A model generated the notes under the pieces. It was not told the origin of the DNA and did no database searches. It saw only the letters and a program-made list of their open reading frames with translations. A stretch of 58,086 nucleotides of DNA from Streptomyces sp. TRM68367. GTDB lineage: Bacteria; Actinomycetota; Actinomycetes; Streptomycetales; Streptomycetaceae. Below, one piece after another: positions 1-8,956 of this stretch (positions within the stretch are counted from its first letter, which is position 1; each line of letters opens with the position of its first letter). The stretch spans positions 1-58,086 of the forward strand of contig NZ_JACTVI010000052.1 in assembly GCF_014495685.1 (NCBI RefSeq), written 5' to 3'. Position numbers and translations under genes: made by a program.

Positions 1-40
1 CAAGCCCTCGATCAAGTAGACATGGACGAGGTCAGGACCT

Positions 41-78
41 GGGGAATTACGTGACGCCGGGCCCGGGGAATTACGTGA
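41..78. repeat. Two direct copies of a 14-nt repeat
   Basis: The sequence ggggaattacgtga occurs at 41-54 and again at 65-78, a 24-bp period, with a partly similar spacer. It may be the edge of a mobile element cut by the window boundary, but one side cannot be seen. Confidence 0.55.
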
Positions 79-546
79 TCGTTCACAGTCGCCCGTCACC
101 AACGTCCCCGAACAGCACAACTAGAGCGCGGCCGAGTTGCCGCGGATGAACCCTTCGGACTGGATCCAGGTCCCGCTGCGGCAAGGAGATACGGAGGCCG
201 TACGTTCCGTCGTACCTCGGCCTCCACCCGCGTACCGGCTGACGTGTCATGGCCCGATGCGGCTCGAACTCGAACGCCGACTGAGGGCAGCCGTAGCCCG
301 ACGCGCGGAAGGCCAAGGCGCTGGAGCTGTACCTGCCGATGCGGCTGGCGGGCGATGTGATTCTCGGTGCGTCGATCATCGTTTCCGAAGCAGGGGTACC
401 TGCCCCTGTCGCGTCGTGCGCCTCCGCCGGTGACCTGTCCAATCCGGCCGGCGTCGCGGTGCAGTTGATGGCGGACGGCGAAGCTGCAGACGCAGAGGTG
501 AGCAGCGGTGAGGTGGACGGCGCACTCGCCGTGCGGAGGGAGCGCG

Positions 547-654
547 TCATGGGCGCGGCCCCGGAGCAGGGAGCGGAGCTGGCCAGTCGGCGAGCGCACC
601 CCGCCGGTCCACGAGCGTGTTGTCGAGGTCGAAGAAAACCAGGAGGCGCTGCAC
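547..654 (-). pseudogene. HAD-family hydrolase N-terminal fragment
   Basis: A GTG-started frame gives VQRLLVFFDLDNTLVDRRG, which contains the HAD motif I (DxDxT) with the usual hydrophobic strand in front. After about 25 residues the similarity ends and the frame closes at residue 35, where HAD phosphatases run to about 220 residues. No caps, motif II (S/T) or motif III/IV (K, DD) could be found in any frame downstream. I read it as a truncated remnant in the degraded region left of the integrative element. Confidence 0.5.
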
Positions 655-1106
655 ATCCCGGACACTAATGGGCGCAGGACAGCTCTGTGAGTCACCCCGC
701 CTTTCATGCAGTGATCATGCCTCGCGCCGGGGCGATCCCGCAGCACGGCCGCGACTCGCCTCGGTTCGAGGTCTCCTGGCGAGGCCACATATGGACTGGC
801 GCTCGCACTGGCCGGCGTCGCCCGTGCGGGATTTTTCAGTAGAGAGAGAAATAAATGAGTGCGCGGGGTGAGTCGACTGCCGATGGTCACGGGACACCCC
901 CTCCCCCCTCCTGTTTGGGGGGTGGCGCACCCCGTAAAGGCATGCAAACGGCCCTAAACCCGTTTCGACGGGTCCCCATGGAAGGTGGCCGTAGCTCCTA
1001 GCCGCACGCATGGGACCCTACTGCTCAGACGTAGGTTGACGACGAAGCCGAACACCTCTCTCAGCGTCACCAGCGAGCCTATATCATATCGTCGCCGGGT
1101 CACGCG

Positions 1107-1234
1107 AGACACTCGTTTACCACATCAGGCGAGATTCACCTAATTCCGCACATTTAAACCTGAATATGAATCCACTTTGCCGATTTCCGAGATTTCATGA
1201 ATCAGCAAAATCTCAACTTACTAAACGAGTGTCT
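1107..1234. repeat. 13-bp inverted repeat enclosing an AT-rich island
   Basis: AGACACTCGTTTA at 1107-1119 is exactly reverse-complemented at 1222-1234. Between the arms lie 102 bp of unusually AT-rich DNA for this genome, with a second nested inverted repeat (GAGATTT 1189-1195, AAATCTC 1208-1214). It sits just beyond the 3' end of the primase/DUF3987 operon. An origin, an attachment region or a regulatory site of the element are all possible; the sequence does not decide. Confidence 0.5.
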
Positions 1235-1471
1235 GACTTATCGAGTCTCAATACCTGCCATGGAGGCTGGCACCACGAGTGGGCTGGCAGCGCCTATCTC
1301 GATTCGAGCACCACCAGGGGCCAGACCTACTGCACACCACAGGGAGCTGCAGTGGGCAGGATGGTGGAGCGAGATGGGGGTCATGTGCGCCACTCACTCT
1401 GTCCTGGCCTTGGTCGCCTCCGTATCGGGCAGTGATCTCTTCTATGTTGAGGAGTGGGAGAAGCGGGAGAT

Positions 1472-1606
1472 GGGAGAACTCCAACGATGGCGTACTGCGC
1501 AATTCCGAGATATTGAAGTTCTCGATCAAGCGCTGAACTGGAGAAATAGAAATCGACCTTCTACTCGCGCATCGCGCGAGATGCCCCCGGTGGGAGTTCT
1601 CCCACC
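1472..1606. repeat. Clustered short palindromes at the end of the DUF3987 gene
   Basis: GGTGGGAG-TT-CTCCCACC is a perfect palindrome at 1589-1606, and CTCGCGC-ATC-GCGCGAG forms a 7-bp hairpin at 1564-1580. A related GGGAG-AA-CTCC site lies at 1472-1482. The first two fall in the last codons of the DUF3987 gene, whose stop is at 1561-1563. They could act together as a terminator or as binding sites for an element-encoded protein. Confidence 0.45.
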
Positions 1607-2991
1607 TCTCCCCCATAGACTCGGACCTGGTCGGTCTTGATCCACCCCGCGTTTACCGCGTGATCGAGAGCTTCGCCGAGAAGGCCCCGTTCGCGGTTGT
1701 CGAACCTCCGGGGCAACCCGTCGCGACCGCTAAGCGGCAGGCCGCCTGCGCCGGCCTGTGCGGCGTGCTTCCTGACCCGCTTCGCCAGTCGCTCGACCTT
1801 CGCGACGTGCTTCGCGTGGTCGGTACGCACCTCTCGGTCGATGTGTCGCTGGACGCCTGCTTCCACGCGCCCGCGTTCGTCGGCTCTGGCCTGCTCCACC
1901 AGGGCGTCCCGCAGGTTGCACGACACGTCGAGGAGTTCTCCGGACAGCTCCCACGTCCGCTCTGACACCACGTTTGGCCCCGGCTTTACGTCCCCCAGCA
2001 GGATCGTCAGCAGGGCGGCGACCTTCAGCCGTAGCAGAGTGCGATGCCCATCTAGTGGGTTCTGGTCGGGAAGGGCTTCGGTGTGCGCCAGGTGTCTCTG
2101 CGTTCGCACCTCGTACACCACGTCCGGGAAGAAGGTGATGCTGGCCGGCACACCGATCGCAGCTTGCACGTTGGCGACCAGCCGCTCGGTAAGGCCCTGG
2201 CACGACGGGGTCGGTGCGGGAGGCTCCGCCGTTCCGAAGGCCACCTCTTGCCGAGCCGGCGGCGGCATGGACGGATCGGCCGCTGACAGGTACAGAAGCC
2301 GCTGCGGGGTGCCTTGGGCCGCCTCGGCCAGCAGCGGGCGGAGTGTCTCCGGCTGGAAGGACAGAGCCAGGCCCAGGGCGTAATTACGTACGTCCCGCTG
2401 CCGCTCCTTGGTGGCGTTCATCTGCCCCAGCGGCGCTCCCGTGAAGGTGGACCGCAGTGTGGCGCCCAGGGTCGAGCCAGACCGTTCGCCCAGCTTCGCG
2501 ATCAGCTCTCCCTCGTCGGCCTCCAGGAAAGCGCTATGCCGCACTTGGGAGCGTTCGGTGATGGGTTTGCCCGCCTTGGTTGTCTTGCCAGTCTCGACCT
2601 CGCCCATGTACGCCTCGGCGATGCCCTCGCCTGAGCCCGCATTACCTAGTCGGACGTGCGGGAACTCTCTGCTTGGCAACAGGCGGCGGCCCAGCGCGGA
2701 GGACTGCGACTTGGAGATGCCCGGCTGGCCGACGTTTGCGACGATGAGGTTGAGACTGGTGCGGTCGTCCACGCCGGTGTCGACGTAAAGGTGGCGGGGG
2801 TCGAGGAAGCCCGCCGTCCGTGCCAGCAGCACACCCAGCACCGAGTCGGGGCACACCATGCGGGCGCGCGCGGTTCGGCGGATCTCCGCCAGCACCTCGT
2901 GCGCAGCCCAGAATCTGTCGGAGAGGTTGCGGGGCCGCACGGGCACGACCGGGTCTGCCCCCAGGTGGCTGAAGTCGGGCTCAGTGCTCAC
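1561..2991 (-). CDS. DUF3987-type ATPase/helicase-like protein of an integrative element
   Basis: A 476-residue protein starting with GTG, whose first four bases overlap the stop of the upstream primase gene, so the two are translationally coupled. Around residue 85 it has a P-loop-like segment (VANVGQPGISKSQSS) and near 150 an acidic strand (AFLEADEGEL) that could serve as Walker B. The C-terminal 60 residues look like a small winged-helix domain. This pattern fits the DUF3987 family found beside primases in actinobacterial phages and integrative elements, where a helicase or DNA-loading role is presumed. The exact activity is inferred from context; the P-loop is not canonical. Confidence 0.7.
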   Translation of the reverse strand: MSTEPDFSHLGADPVVPVRPRNLSDRFWAAHEVLAEIRRTARARMVCPDSVLGVLLARTAGFLDPRHLYVDTGVDDRTSLNLIVANVGQPGISKSQSSALGRRLLPSREFPHVRLGNAGSGEGIAEAYMGEVETGKTTKAGKPITERSQVRHSAFLEADEGELIAKLGERSGSTLGATLRSTFTGAPLGQMNATKERQRDVRNYALGLALSFQPETLRPLLAEAAQGTPQRLLYLSAADPSMPPPARQEVAFGTAEPPAPTPSCQGLTERLVANVQAAIGVPASITFFPDVVYEVRTQRHLAHTEALPDQNPLDGHRTLLRLKVAALLTILLGDVKPGPNVVSERTWELSGELLDVSCNLRDALVEQARADERGRVEAGVQRHIDREVRTDHAKHVAKVERLAKRVRKHAAQAGAGGLPLSGRDGLPRRFDNRERGLLGEALDHAVNAGWIKTDQVRVYGGEVGELPPGASRAMRE

Positions 2992-3890
2992 GCCGCACCT
3001 CGCCGGGTGATCAGGCTCATTCCGCTTCGGACCCAGCGCTCGACATCACGGGGTGTCCAAGGGCGCCCGTCCGTCGACCAACCCTCCGCGATCTCCCATA
3101 GCCACTGTGCGACGTCCGATGGCGAATATCCGTTCTCCAGCAGGGTCGTCGCTGCGCCCATCCCTTTGTTGTCCTGTCGGCCAGGTGGGATGTCCTGAAG
3201 AGTCGCCAGGAAATTCACGGGCTTGGCCCGCCCTCCGGCGGGCGGGTGGGGCTGTAGGAACGGCGGTGCCACGTTGGTCTTCGAGGGGAGTTGGACCGGG
3301 GCCCGCATCGGCTTGTCGTCGTGCGCGAGGATCAACTGCAGCCATCCCGGCACCCGCATCGGCGGCTTGGGCGCAAGCACCGTGTAGCCAGGCGTGGGCG
3401 GCGCGACGACGAACCCGCCGCAGTCACCCTGACTCGCTTTGACGTCAATGCCGGGCAACAGGTAGTCGCGGCCAGGGATGCCTTCCACGTCGCGGAACCA
3501 CAAGTGGAGGCCGCCACTGCGGGTCCTGATCAGCGTGGTGCGGTCGTACAGGCAGGCGGGCGCCGCTTCGGGGTCACCACTCGCCGCGGTCAGCTCCGCC
3601 CACGACTCGCGGCCGTTGACCGGCGGGTGCTTGACGTCCAGGTCGACGACCAGCAGCCCTGAGGGCTTGCAGGCGACGGCGACGCCGGCATCTGGCCACT
3701 GGCGCCCCCAACGCGCGATTGTGCCCGCGTCGGTGGTGGCCTGGGAACCCCACCTCACAAGCGGCCTCTTGTCACCGCCGATGGGAAACACGTAGAGGCC
3801 GGCAGCGGCGAGGATCGGGGCCCCTACGGCAAGGGGCCGGTCCGTGACGCAGTCGACAGCGAGCAGGATCTGGTGAAGGTTGGCATTCAT
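2988..3890 (-). CDS. Bifunctional DNA primase/polymerase (prim-pol) domain protein
   Basis: A 300-residue protein with an N-terminal archaeo-eukaryotic prim-pol fold. Visible signatures are the DxD metal motif in LLVVDLDVK (about residue 80), the S-x-H motif in TRSGGLHLWF (about 125) and a following GIDVKA...GFVVAPP strand pair. The last 60 residues form a separate helical tail (ATTLLENGYSPSDVAQWLWEI) of the type that joins prim-pol to a helicase. It overlaps the DUF3987 gene by 4 nt downstream and the CxxC protein by 4 nt upstream, marking a replication operon. It probably primes replication of the integrative element. Function is from family knowledge. Confidence 0.85.
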   Translation of the reverse strand: MNANLHQILLAVDCVTDRPLAVGAPILAAAGLYVFPIGGDKRPLVRWGSQATTDAGTIARWGRQWPDAGVAVACKPSGLLVVDLDVKHPPVNGRESWAELTAASGDPEAAPACLYDRTTLIRTRSGGLHLWFRDVEGIPGRDYLLPGIDVKASQGDCGGFVVAPPTPGYTVLAPKPPMRVPGWLQLILAHDDKPMRAPVQLPSKTNVAPPFLQPHPPAGGRAKPVNFLATLQDIPPGRQDNKGMGAATTLLENGYSPSDVAQWLWEIAEGWSTDGRPWTPRDVERWVRSGMSLITRRGAA

Positions 3891-4270
3891 GACCCCACCA
3901 CCTCCGCCGGTCCGATACGGCGGATCCGAAACTGCTGCCAGAGAGCTGCGACGTCAGTTATGACGGCGGTGATGTCCGCTTGCGGGTTCAGCCGCTTGTA
4001 CCGCCTCAGCAGCCTCGCCCACTGGTCGGCCTCGATGAGGCGGTGGCACACGTCGCACGCGGCCCACAGCCCATCGAATTTGATGGCCACGGGCGAACCA
4101 GCTATGGAACGCGTAAATGACTCGGCTGTGTACTTCCAGGTCGGACGTGGGTCGCCGCAGAAGTCGCAACGGTTTACCCTGTTTGTGATCGATGCCGTGG
4201 CCCGGTCGTTGATCTTTTCGGAGCCGCTTCCCTTGCCCGGGGTCGCGGCTCCAGCGCTGTTATGCGGCAT
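3887..4270 (-). CDS. Small zinc-finger-like CxxC protein of the element
   Basis: A 127-residue protein. The start ATG at 4270 lies inside the end of the upstream small gene, and the stop overlaps the primase start (ATGA). A CDFCGDPRPTW motif near residue 35 and CDVCHRLIEADQW near 75 give two CxxC pairs, spaced as in a zinc ribbon, followed by a basic helix (RLLRRYKRLNPQ). I do not recognise a named family. Longer upstream starts in the same frame are possible but would overlap the neighbouring gene heavily. A DNA-binding or scaffolding role in element replication is only an inference. Confidence 0.65.
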   Translation of the reverse strand: MPHNSAGAATPGKGSGSEKINDRATASITNRVNRCDFCGDPRPTWKYTAESFTRSIAGSPVAIKFDGLWAACDVCHRLIEADQWARLLRRYKRLNPQADITAVITDVAALWQQFRIRRIGPAEVVGS

Positions 4271-4541
4271 CCCGGCCACCCCCCAAGGCGCGACCGGCGA
4301 CCTTGGCGGCGCGGACCCTTGAACTGGCGAGAGCGAGCCGCTTGAAGTACGCCTTGCGAGCATGCTCAGCGCGGCGCGCGCGCTCCTCCGGGGCCAATAC
4401 CCGTTCGGGGTCGACCTGGCGCTCGAAGCGGTCGAGGAACGCCTCGCGGGCTGGTGCAGTGTGAGCAGCGGGGTCGTCACACTTGGCCCACATAGCGTGG
4501 GCTGCAATCTGAGCGCGGAGATGACGCTGCTCTGGTGTCAT
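4260..4541 (-). CDS. Small conserved actinobacterial protein of integrative elements
   Basis: A 93-residue, highly charged helical protein beginning MTPEQRHLRAQIAAHAMWAK, with ERARRAEHARKAYFKRLAL near its C-terminus. Proteins of this form recur in Streptomyces phages and integrative elements, but no function is known to me. An upstream GTG at 4550 would add three residues. Its end overlaps the next gene by 11 nt. The abundance of Arg, Lys and Ala suggests a nucleic-acid-associated helical protein, which is speculative. Confidence 0.7.
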   Translation of the reverse strand: MTPEQRHLRAQIAAHAMWAKCDDPAAHTAPAREAFLDRFERQVDPERVLAPEERARRAEHARKAYFKRLALASSRVRAAKVAGRALGGGRDAA

Positions 4542-4599
4542 GGCAAACACGAACTAGCCTCCGTGGGCTGAGTCCGGGTTGCCGACACCGGTTCGCGGC

Positions 4600-4929
4600 T
4601 TAGCCGCTGGCTATGAAAGTGAGCGTTACGCTACCACGCTGCCCGAGCACGTCTACAGTGCGCACCCGCCCGTGCCCATGGACGGGACAGAGGGCAACCA
4701 GTCGATCGGGCACCTCCAGATGCGAGTAGGACGGGTGCTCAAGTACGACGCCTCCACGCCATCCCCTCCAACGGCCGGGACGATTTAGTCTCGCCAACCG
4801 CTTCGCCTCCACCCGCCAGCGCACCGTCCCCTTCGCGGTACGCTCGACCACTCCCAGCCGCCCAGGATCACGCCTCTTCTCCGACTTGCACTGACCACAC
4901 CACACGTTCAGCAGCCGTATCGCGTTCAT
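4600..4929 (-). CDS. Hypothetical protein coupled to the integrase
   Basis: A 109-residue protein whose ATG overlaps the integrase stop (CTATGA), implying coupled translation. It opens MNAIRLLNVWCGQCKSEKRR with one CxxC pair, has a second cysteine/histidine cluster at LVALCPVHGHGRV, and is rich in Arg and Trp (RLNRPGRWRGWRGG). The cysteine/histidine pattern could bind zinc. I know no named family. The position directly after the integrase would suit an accessory such as an excisionase-like factor, but there is no clear helix-turn-helix to support that. Confidence 0.55.
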   Translation of the reverse strand: MNAIRLLNVWCGQCKSEKRRDPGRLGVVERTAKGTVRWRVEAKRLARLNRPGRWRGWRGGVVLEHPSYSHLEVPDRLVALCPVHGHGRVRTVDVLGQRGSVTLTFIASG

Positions 4930-5822
4930 AGATCCCCCAGGTTGAGCGCGCGCGCTTCCTCCGCAGCCCGGCGCTCAGACGACGCCTTCGTATAGCGGTC
5001 GAGCATGTCGCGGCGTGACCATCCGGCCACAGCCATGAGCCCGCCCTCTGAGCCTCCGGCTGCGAGCCACCGGTGCGCTGCGGTGTGCCTGAGCACATGA
5101 GGGTGGAATCCATCGATACCGGCCATCTGCGCCCGGCCGCGTAGTGCGGAGTACAGCGCGTCGTACGTGAAGTTCTTTCCACGCTCCCCAAGCCATAGCG
5201 CGGGGGTCCCGGCAAGCCTGTGGGTACGTCGGATTCTCAGGTAACGGTCAACGGCACGGGCGGTCTGCGGCCCGAATGGCACTGTCCGGCCCTTGCCGCC
5301 CTTACCCCGCTGCACCACGGCCATACCTGCCTTGACATCCGCGTCCGTCACGCTCATGCCGATGACCTCTCCGGCACGGACACCCGTCTCGATCATGAGC
5401 CGCACGATCGCCTCGTCACGGCGGTCCCGCAGCTCACCCCCCTTGCACACCTTGATCAGCGCTCGGCATTGGCCCTCATCCAGCTCGCGTACAACCTTTG
5501 CGTCGAGCTTGGGCGGCTTTAGGTTCACCAGCTGATCGGCGGGGATCTCTCCTTCGTCGGCCAGCCATGCGCTGAAGCGACGGAGTGCGAGCTGCCGGGA
5601 GCGGGCCGTGGACGGCTCAGCTCCTGCGTCGATCAACGCGGCCACGAAGGCGTTGACTGTTGGCCGATCGAGCACCGGCTCGGCACCGGTCCGATCACCC
5701 CAGGTCAGGAAGGCTCGAACCCCGTCGCCGTAGGTCTTCCGTGTCTGTGGACTCTTCCTCTCGGCAGCCAGGTGGAGGAGCCTAGAGTCGAGGAGTGAGG
5801 CTATGTCCGGATTTGCGCTCAT
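4926..5822 (-). CDS. Tyrosine-type site-specific integrase
   Basis: A 298-residue recombinase, with ATG at 5822 chosen because the following residues begin the SAM-like core-binding domain (LLHLAAERKSPQTRKTYGDG). The catalytic domain shows the first Arg in ETGVRAGEVI, H-x-x-R in HPHVLRHTAAH, a Trp in the usual second His place (GWSRRDMLDRY) and the nucleophilic Tyr in DRYTK. Trp at that position is tolerated in many integrases. The length is that of a compact XerC-like enzyme, without the long arm-binding N-terminus of lambda Int. It heads the minus-strand operon and starts 68 bp from the hrdB terminator. I found no att duplication in the window. Confidence 0.9.
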   Translation of the reverse strand: MSANPDIASLLDSRLLHLAAERKSPQTRKTYGDGVRAFLTWGDRTGAEPVLDRPTVNAFVAALIDAGAEPSTARSRQLALRRFSAWLADEGEIPADQLVNLKPPKLDAKVVRELDEGQCRALIKVCKGGELRDRRDEAIVRLMIETGVRAGEVIGMSVTDADVKAGMAVVQRGKGGKGRTVPFGPQTARAVDRYLRIRRTHRLAGTPALWLGERGKNFTYDALYSALRGRAQMAGIDGFHPHVLRHTAAHRWLAAGGSEGGLMAVAGWSRRDMLDRYTKASSERRAAEEARALNLGDL

Positions 5823-5889
5823 GTCACGAGCATATGCCAGAGACGCCCGATCAATATCTGGAGTACGAGCGCTGCGCCAGAGACACAAA

Positions 5890-5925
5890 GCGCCCCCGAT
5901 CTGCAAAGTAGCAGGTCAGGGGCGC
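5890..5925. terminator. Hairpin terminator of hrdB
   Basis: GCGCCCC (5890-5896) pairs with GGGGCGC (5919-5925), and inside it GATCTGC pairs with GCAGGTC around an AAAGTA loop, giving about 14 pairs with one wobble. It lies 15 bp beyond the hrdB stop and upstream of the integrase start, so it probably ends hrdB transcription and insulates the element operon. There is no long T-tract, as is usual in Streptomyces. Confidence 0.8.
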
Positions 5926-5940
5926 CAAGTGGGATTTGAC

Positions 5941-7479
<1,539 letters not shown>

Positions 7480-7906
7480 GAACAACCTCTCGGAACGTTG
7501 GAAAACGGCTTCCGGCCCCATCCACGACGGACAGGAGCCGACCGCCGGCTTGGGGATGGGCCGACGGCGCGGGCGGGGGCCGGGAAGATGCACAGCGCCA
7601 TCAACGGCGTCCGTATTCCCTCCGCGGCTGTCACCTCTTAGGTCATCGCGTTGTTCCCTCGAGCGTTACGCCCAATCCGCGTGGCCCGAGTCACACCCCG
7701 TAAGCGCTCAAAAACGGTCAGATATGGGCAGAAGATGTCGCCTGCGGCTGAGATCGGGGCGCCCGAACGGCTCCGCCGCCCGTCGCGCCGTCGGACCCGG
7801 CGGGTCCTGGTGGGGAACCCCGCGGGGTCCGACGGGGGACGGCCCGCCGGCCGAGCCGTGCCACAGGAGGGGGGTGGTCCGGTCGGCCGCGGCGTCTGGA
7901 ACGCCG
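7480..7906. promoter_or_regulatory. hrdB upstream region with an ECF-like promoter candidate
   Basis: These 427 bp between the whiH stop and the hrdB GTG hold no convincing gene. On the minus strand GGGAAC (7653-7658) is followed after exactly 18 bp by GTG (7632-7634), close to the SigR-type pattern GGAAT-N18-GTT known to drive a second hrdB promoter in S. coelicolor. No strong housekeeping -35/-10 pair stood out. The promoter reading is tentative. Confidence 0.3.
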
Positions 7907-8794
7907 TCAGTGCTCGCGCGGGGCGGGCACTACGCGCTCTACCTCGGGGTGGACCGTGAGCAGTTGCCGCATGGCCGCCTCGGCGACCGCCCCGTCGCCG
8001 GTGGCGAGGGCGTCGACGATCCTGCCGTGGTGCGCCAGGGACGTCTCGTTCGGCCGGTCACAGCCCGTGACCGGGCCGCCGGAGACCTGGAAGGCAGCGG
8101 ACACGATCCCGGAGAGGTGCTCCAGCATGCGGTTGCCCGCGATCTGGATGAGCAGCGTATGGAACTCGGCGTCGGCCCGGGAGAAGGTGAGCGCGTCACC
8201 CTGGTTCATGGCGTGGCCCATGATCCCGACCATGTCCGTCAGGCGCTGCTGGACCTCCTCGCGCCCGTGCCCGGCGGCGAGGCGCGCGGCGAGCGGCTCG
8301 ATGGTCCAGCGCAGCTCGCTGAGCTCGCGCCGCTGGTCGTCGCGCTGCGGCCCGAAGGCCCGCCACTCGATGATGTCGGGGTCGAGGAGGTTCCAGTCAC
8401 TGACGGGACGCACACGCGTGCCGACGTTCGGCCGGGCGCTCACCAGGCCCTTGGCCTCCAGGACGCGGAGCGACTCACGGACGACGGTGCGGGAGACCTC
8501 GAAGCGCTGGCCGATCTCCTCGGGCACCAGCGGACGGTCGGCGCCCAGGTCACCGGAAACGATCATCTGACCCAGCTGCTGGACGAGTTGCCCGTGCAGC
8601 CCGCGCCCGCGGCTGCCCGCGGCACGCCGGCCGACACGGCCCAGCTCCGGATCCGCGCCCTCCCAGGCGGGAGCCCCGACACGGTCCGGGGCGGACGCCT
8701 CGGTGTAGGGGTAGCGGTCGAGTTCGCCCGGGCTCGTGAGGCCGGAGTCGGCGGAGCGGGCGGCGGTCATCATGGTGTGCGCAAGGGTACTCAC
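7907..8794 (-). CDS. whiH: Sporulation regulator WhiH, GntR/FadR family
   Basis: A 295-residue regulator. The GTG at 8794 (VSTLAHTMMTAARSADSG) matches the known WhiH N-terminus as I remember it; an in-frame upstream extension exists but has no conserved content. The winged-helix domain spans about 75-145 (GRGLHGQLVQQLGQMIVSGD, FEVSRTVVRESLRVLEAKG). The C-terminal FCD-type ligand domain follows, with its metal-binding residues in the usual helices (DAEFHTLLIQIAGN, ETSLAHHGRIVDAL). In Streptomyces WhiH acts during sporulation septation of aerial hyphae. It sits upstream of hrdB on the same strand, as in S. coelicolor. Confidence 0.93.
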   Translation of the reverse strand: MSTLAHTMMTAARSADSGLTSPGELDRYPYTEASAPDRVGAPAWEGADPELGRVGRRAAGSRGRGLHGQLVQQLGQMIVSGDLGADRPLVPEEIGQRFEVSRTVVRESLRVLEAKGLVSARPNVGTRVRPVSDWNLLDPDIIEWRAFGPQRDDQRRELSELRWTIEPLAARLAAGHGREEVQQRLTDMVGIMGHAMNQGDALTFSRADAEFHTLLIQIAGNRMLEHLSGIVSAAFQVSGGPVTGCDRPNETSLAHHGRIVDALATGDGAVAEAAMRQLLTVHPEVERVVPAPREH

Positions 8795-8956
8795 GCATCC
8801 TTTGTCGGCGTCGGCTCCAACTCCCTTGAGGTCTTTGGTGAAAAGCACACGAAAGGGTGATCGCTCACCCCGTCGCAATTGACGCCTTATCGGAAAGAAA
8901 TGGGCGTTCTCCGGGGAGTTGTGCACACGGCCCGAGCGGACGGATGCGGAGGGTAG

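Larger units (their letters stand above)
1..1560. other. Decayed, mostly non-coding left end
   Basis: I see no intact gene here. Codon-position GC bias breaks down on both strands. Visible content is a pair of 14-nt direct repeats near the edge, a HAD-hydrolase N-terminal fragment (547-654, minus), and from about 1,080 to 1,260 a markedly AT-rich stretch bounded by a 13-bp inverted repeat. The stretch lies downstream of a minus-strand replication-type operon, so it may be the far end of that element, its replication or attachment region, or degraded flanking chromosome. Small open frames in it have no recognisable motif. Confidence 0.5.

Noticed and set aside
5822..5940. hrdB 3' end as the integration site with an att duplication
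   Set aside because: No copy of the hrdB 3' sequence or its terminator was found near the left end of the window, so I could not support an att pair.
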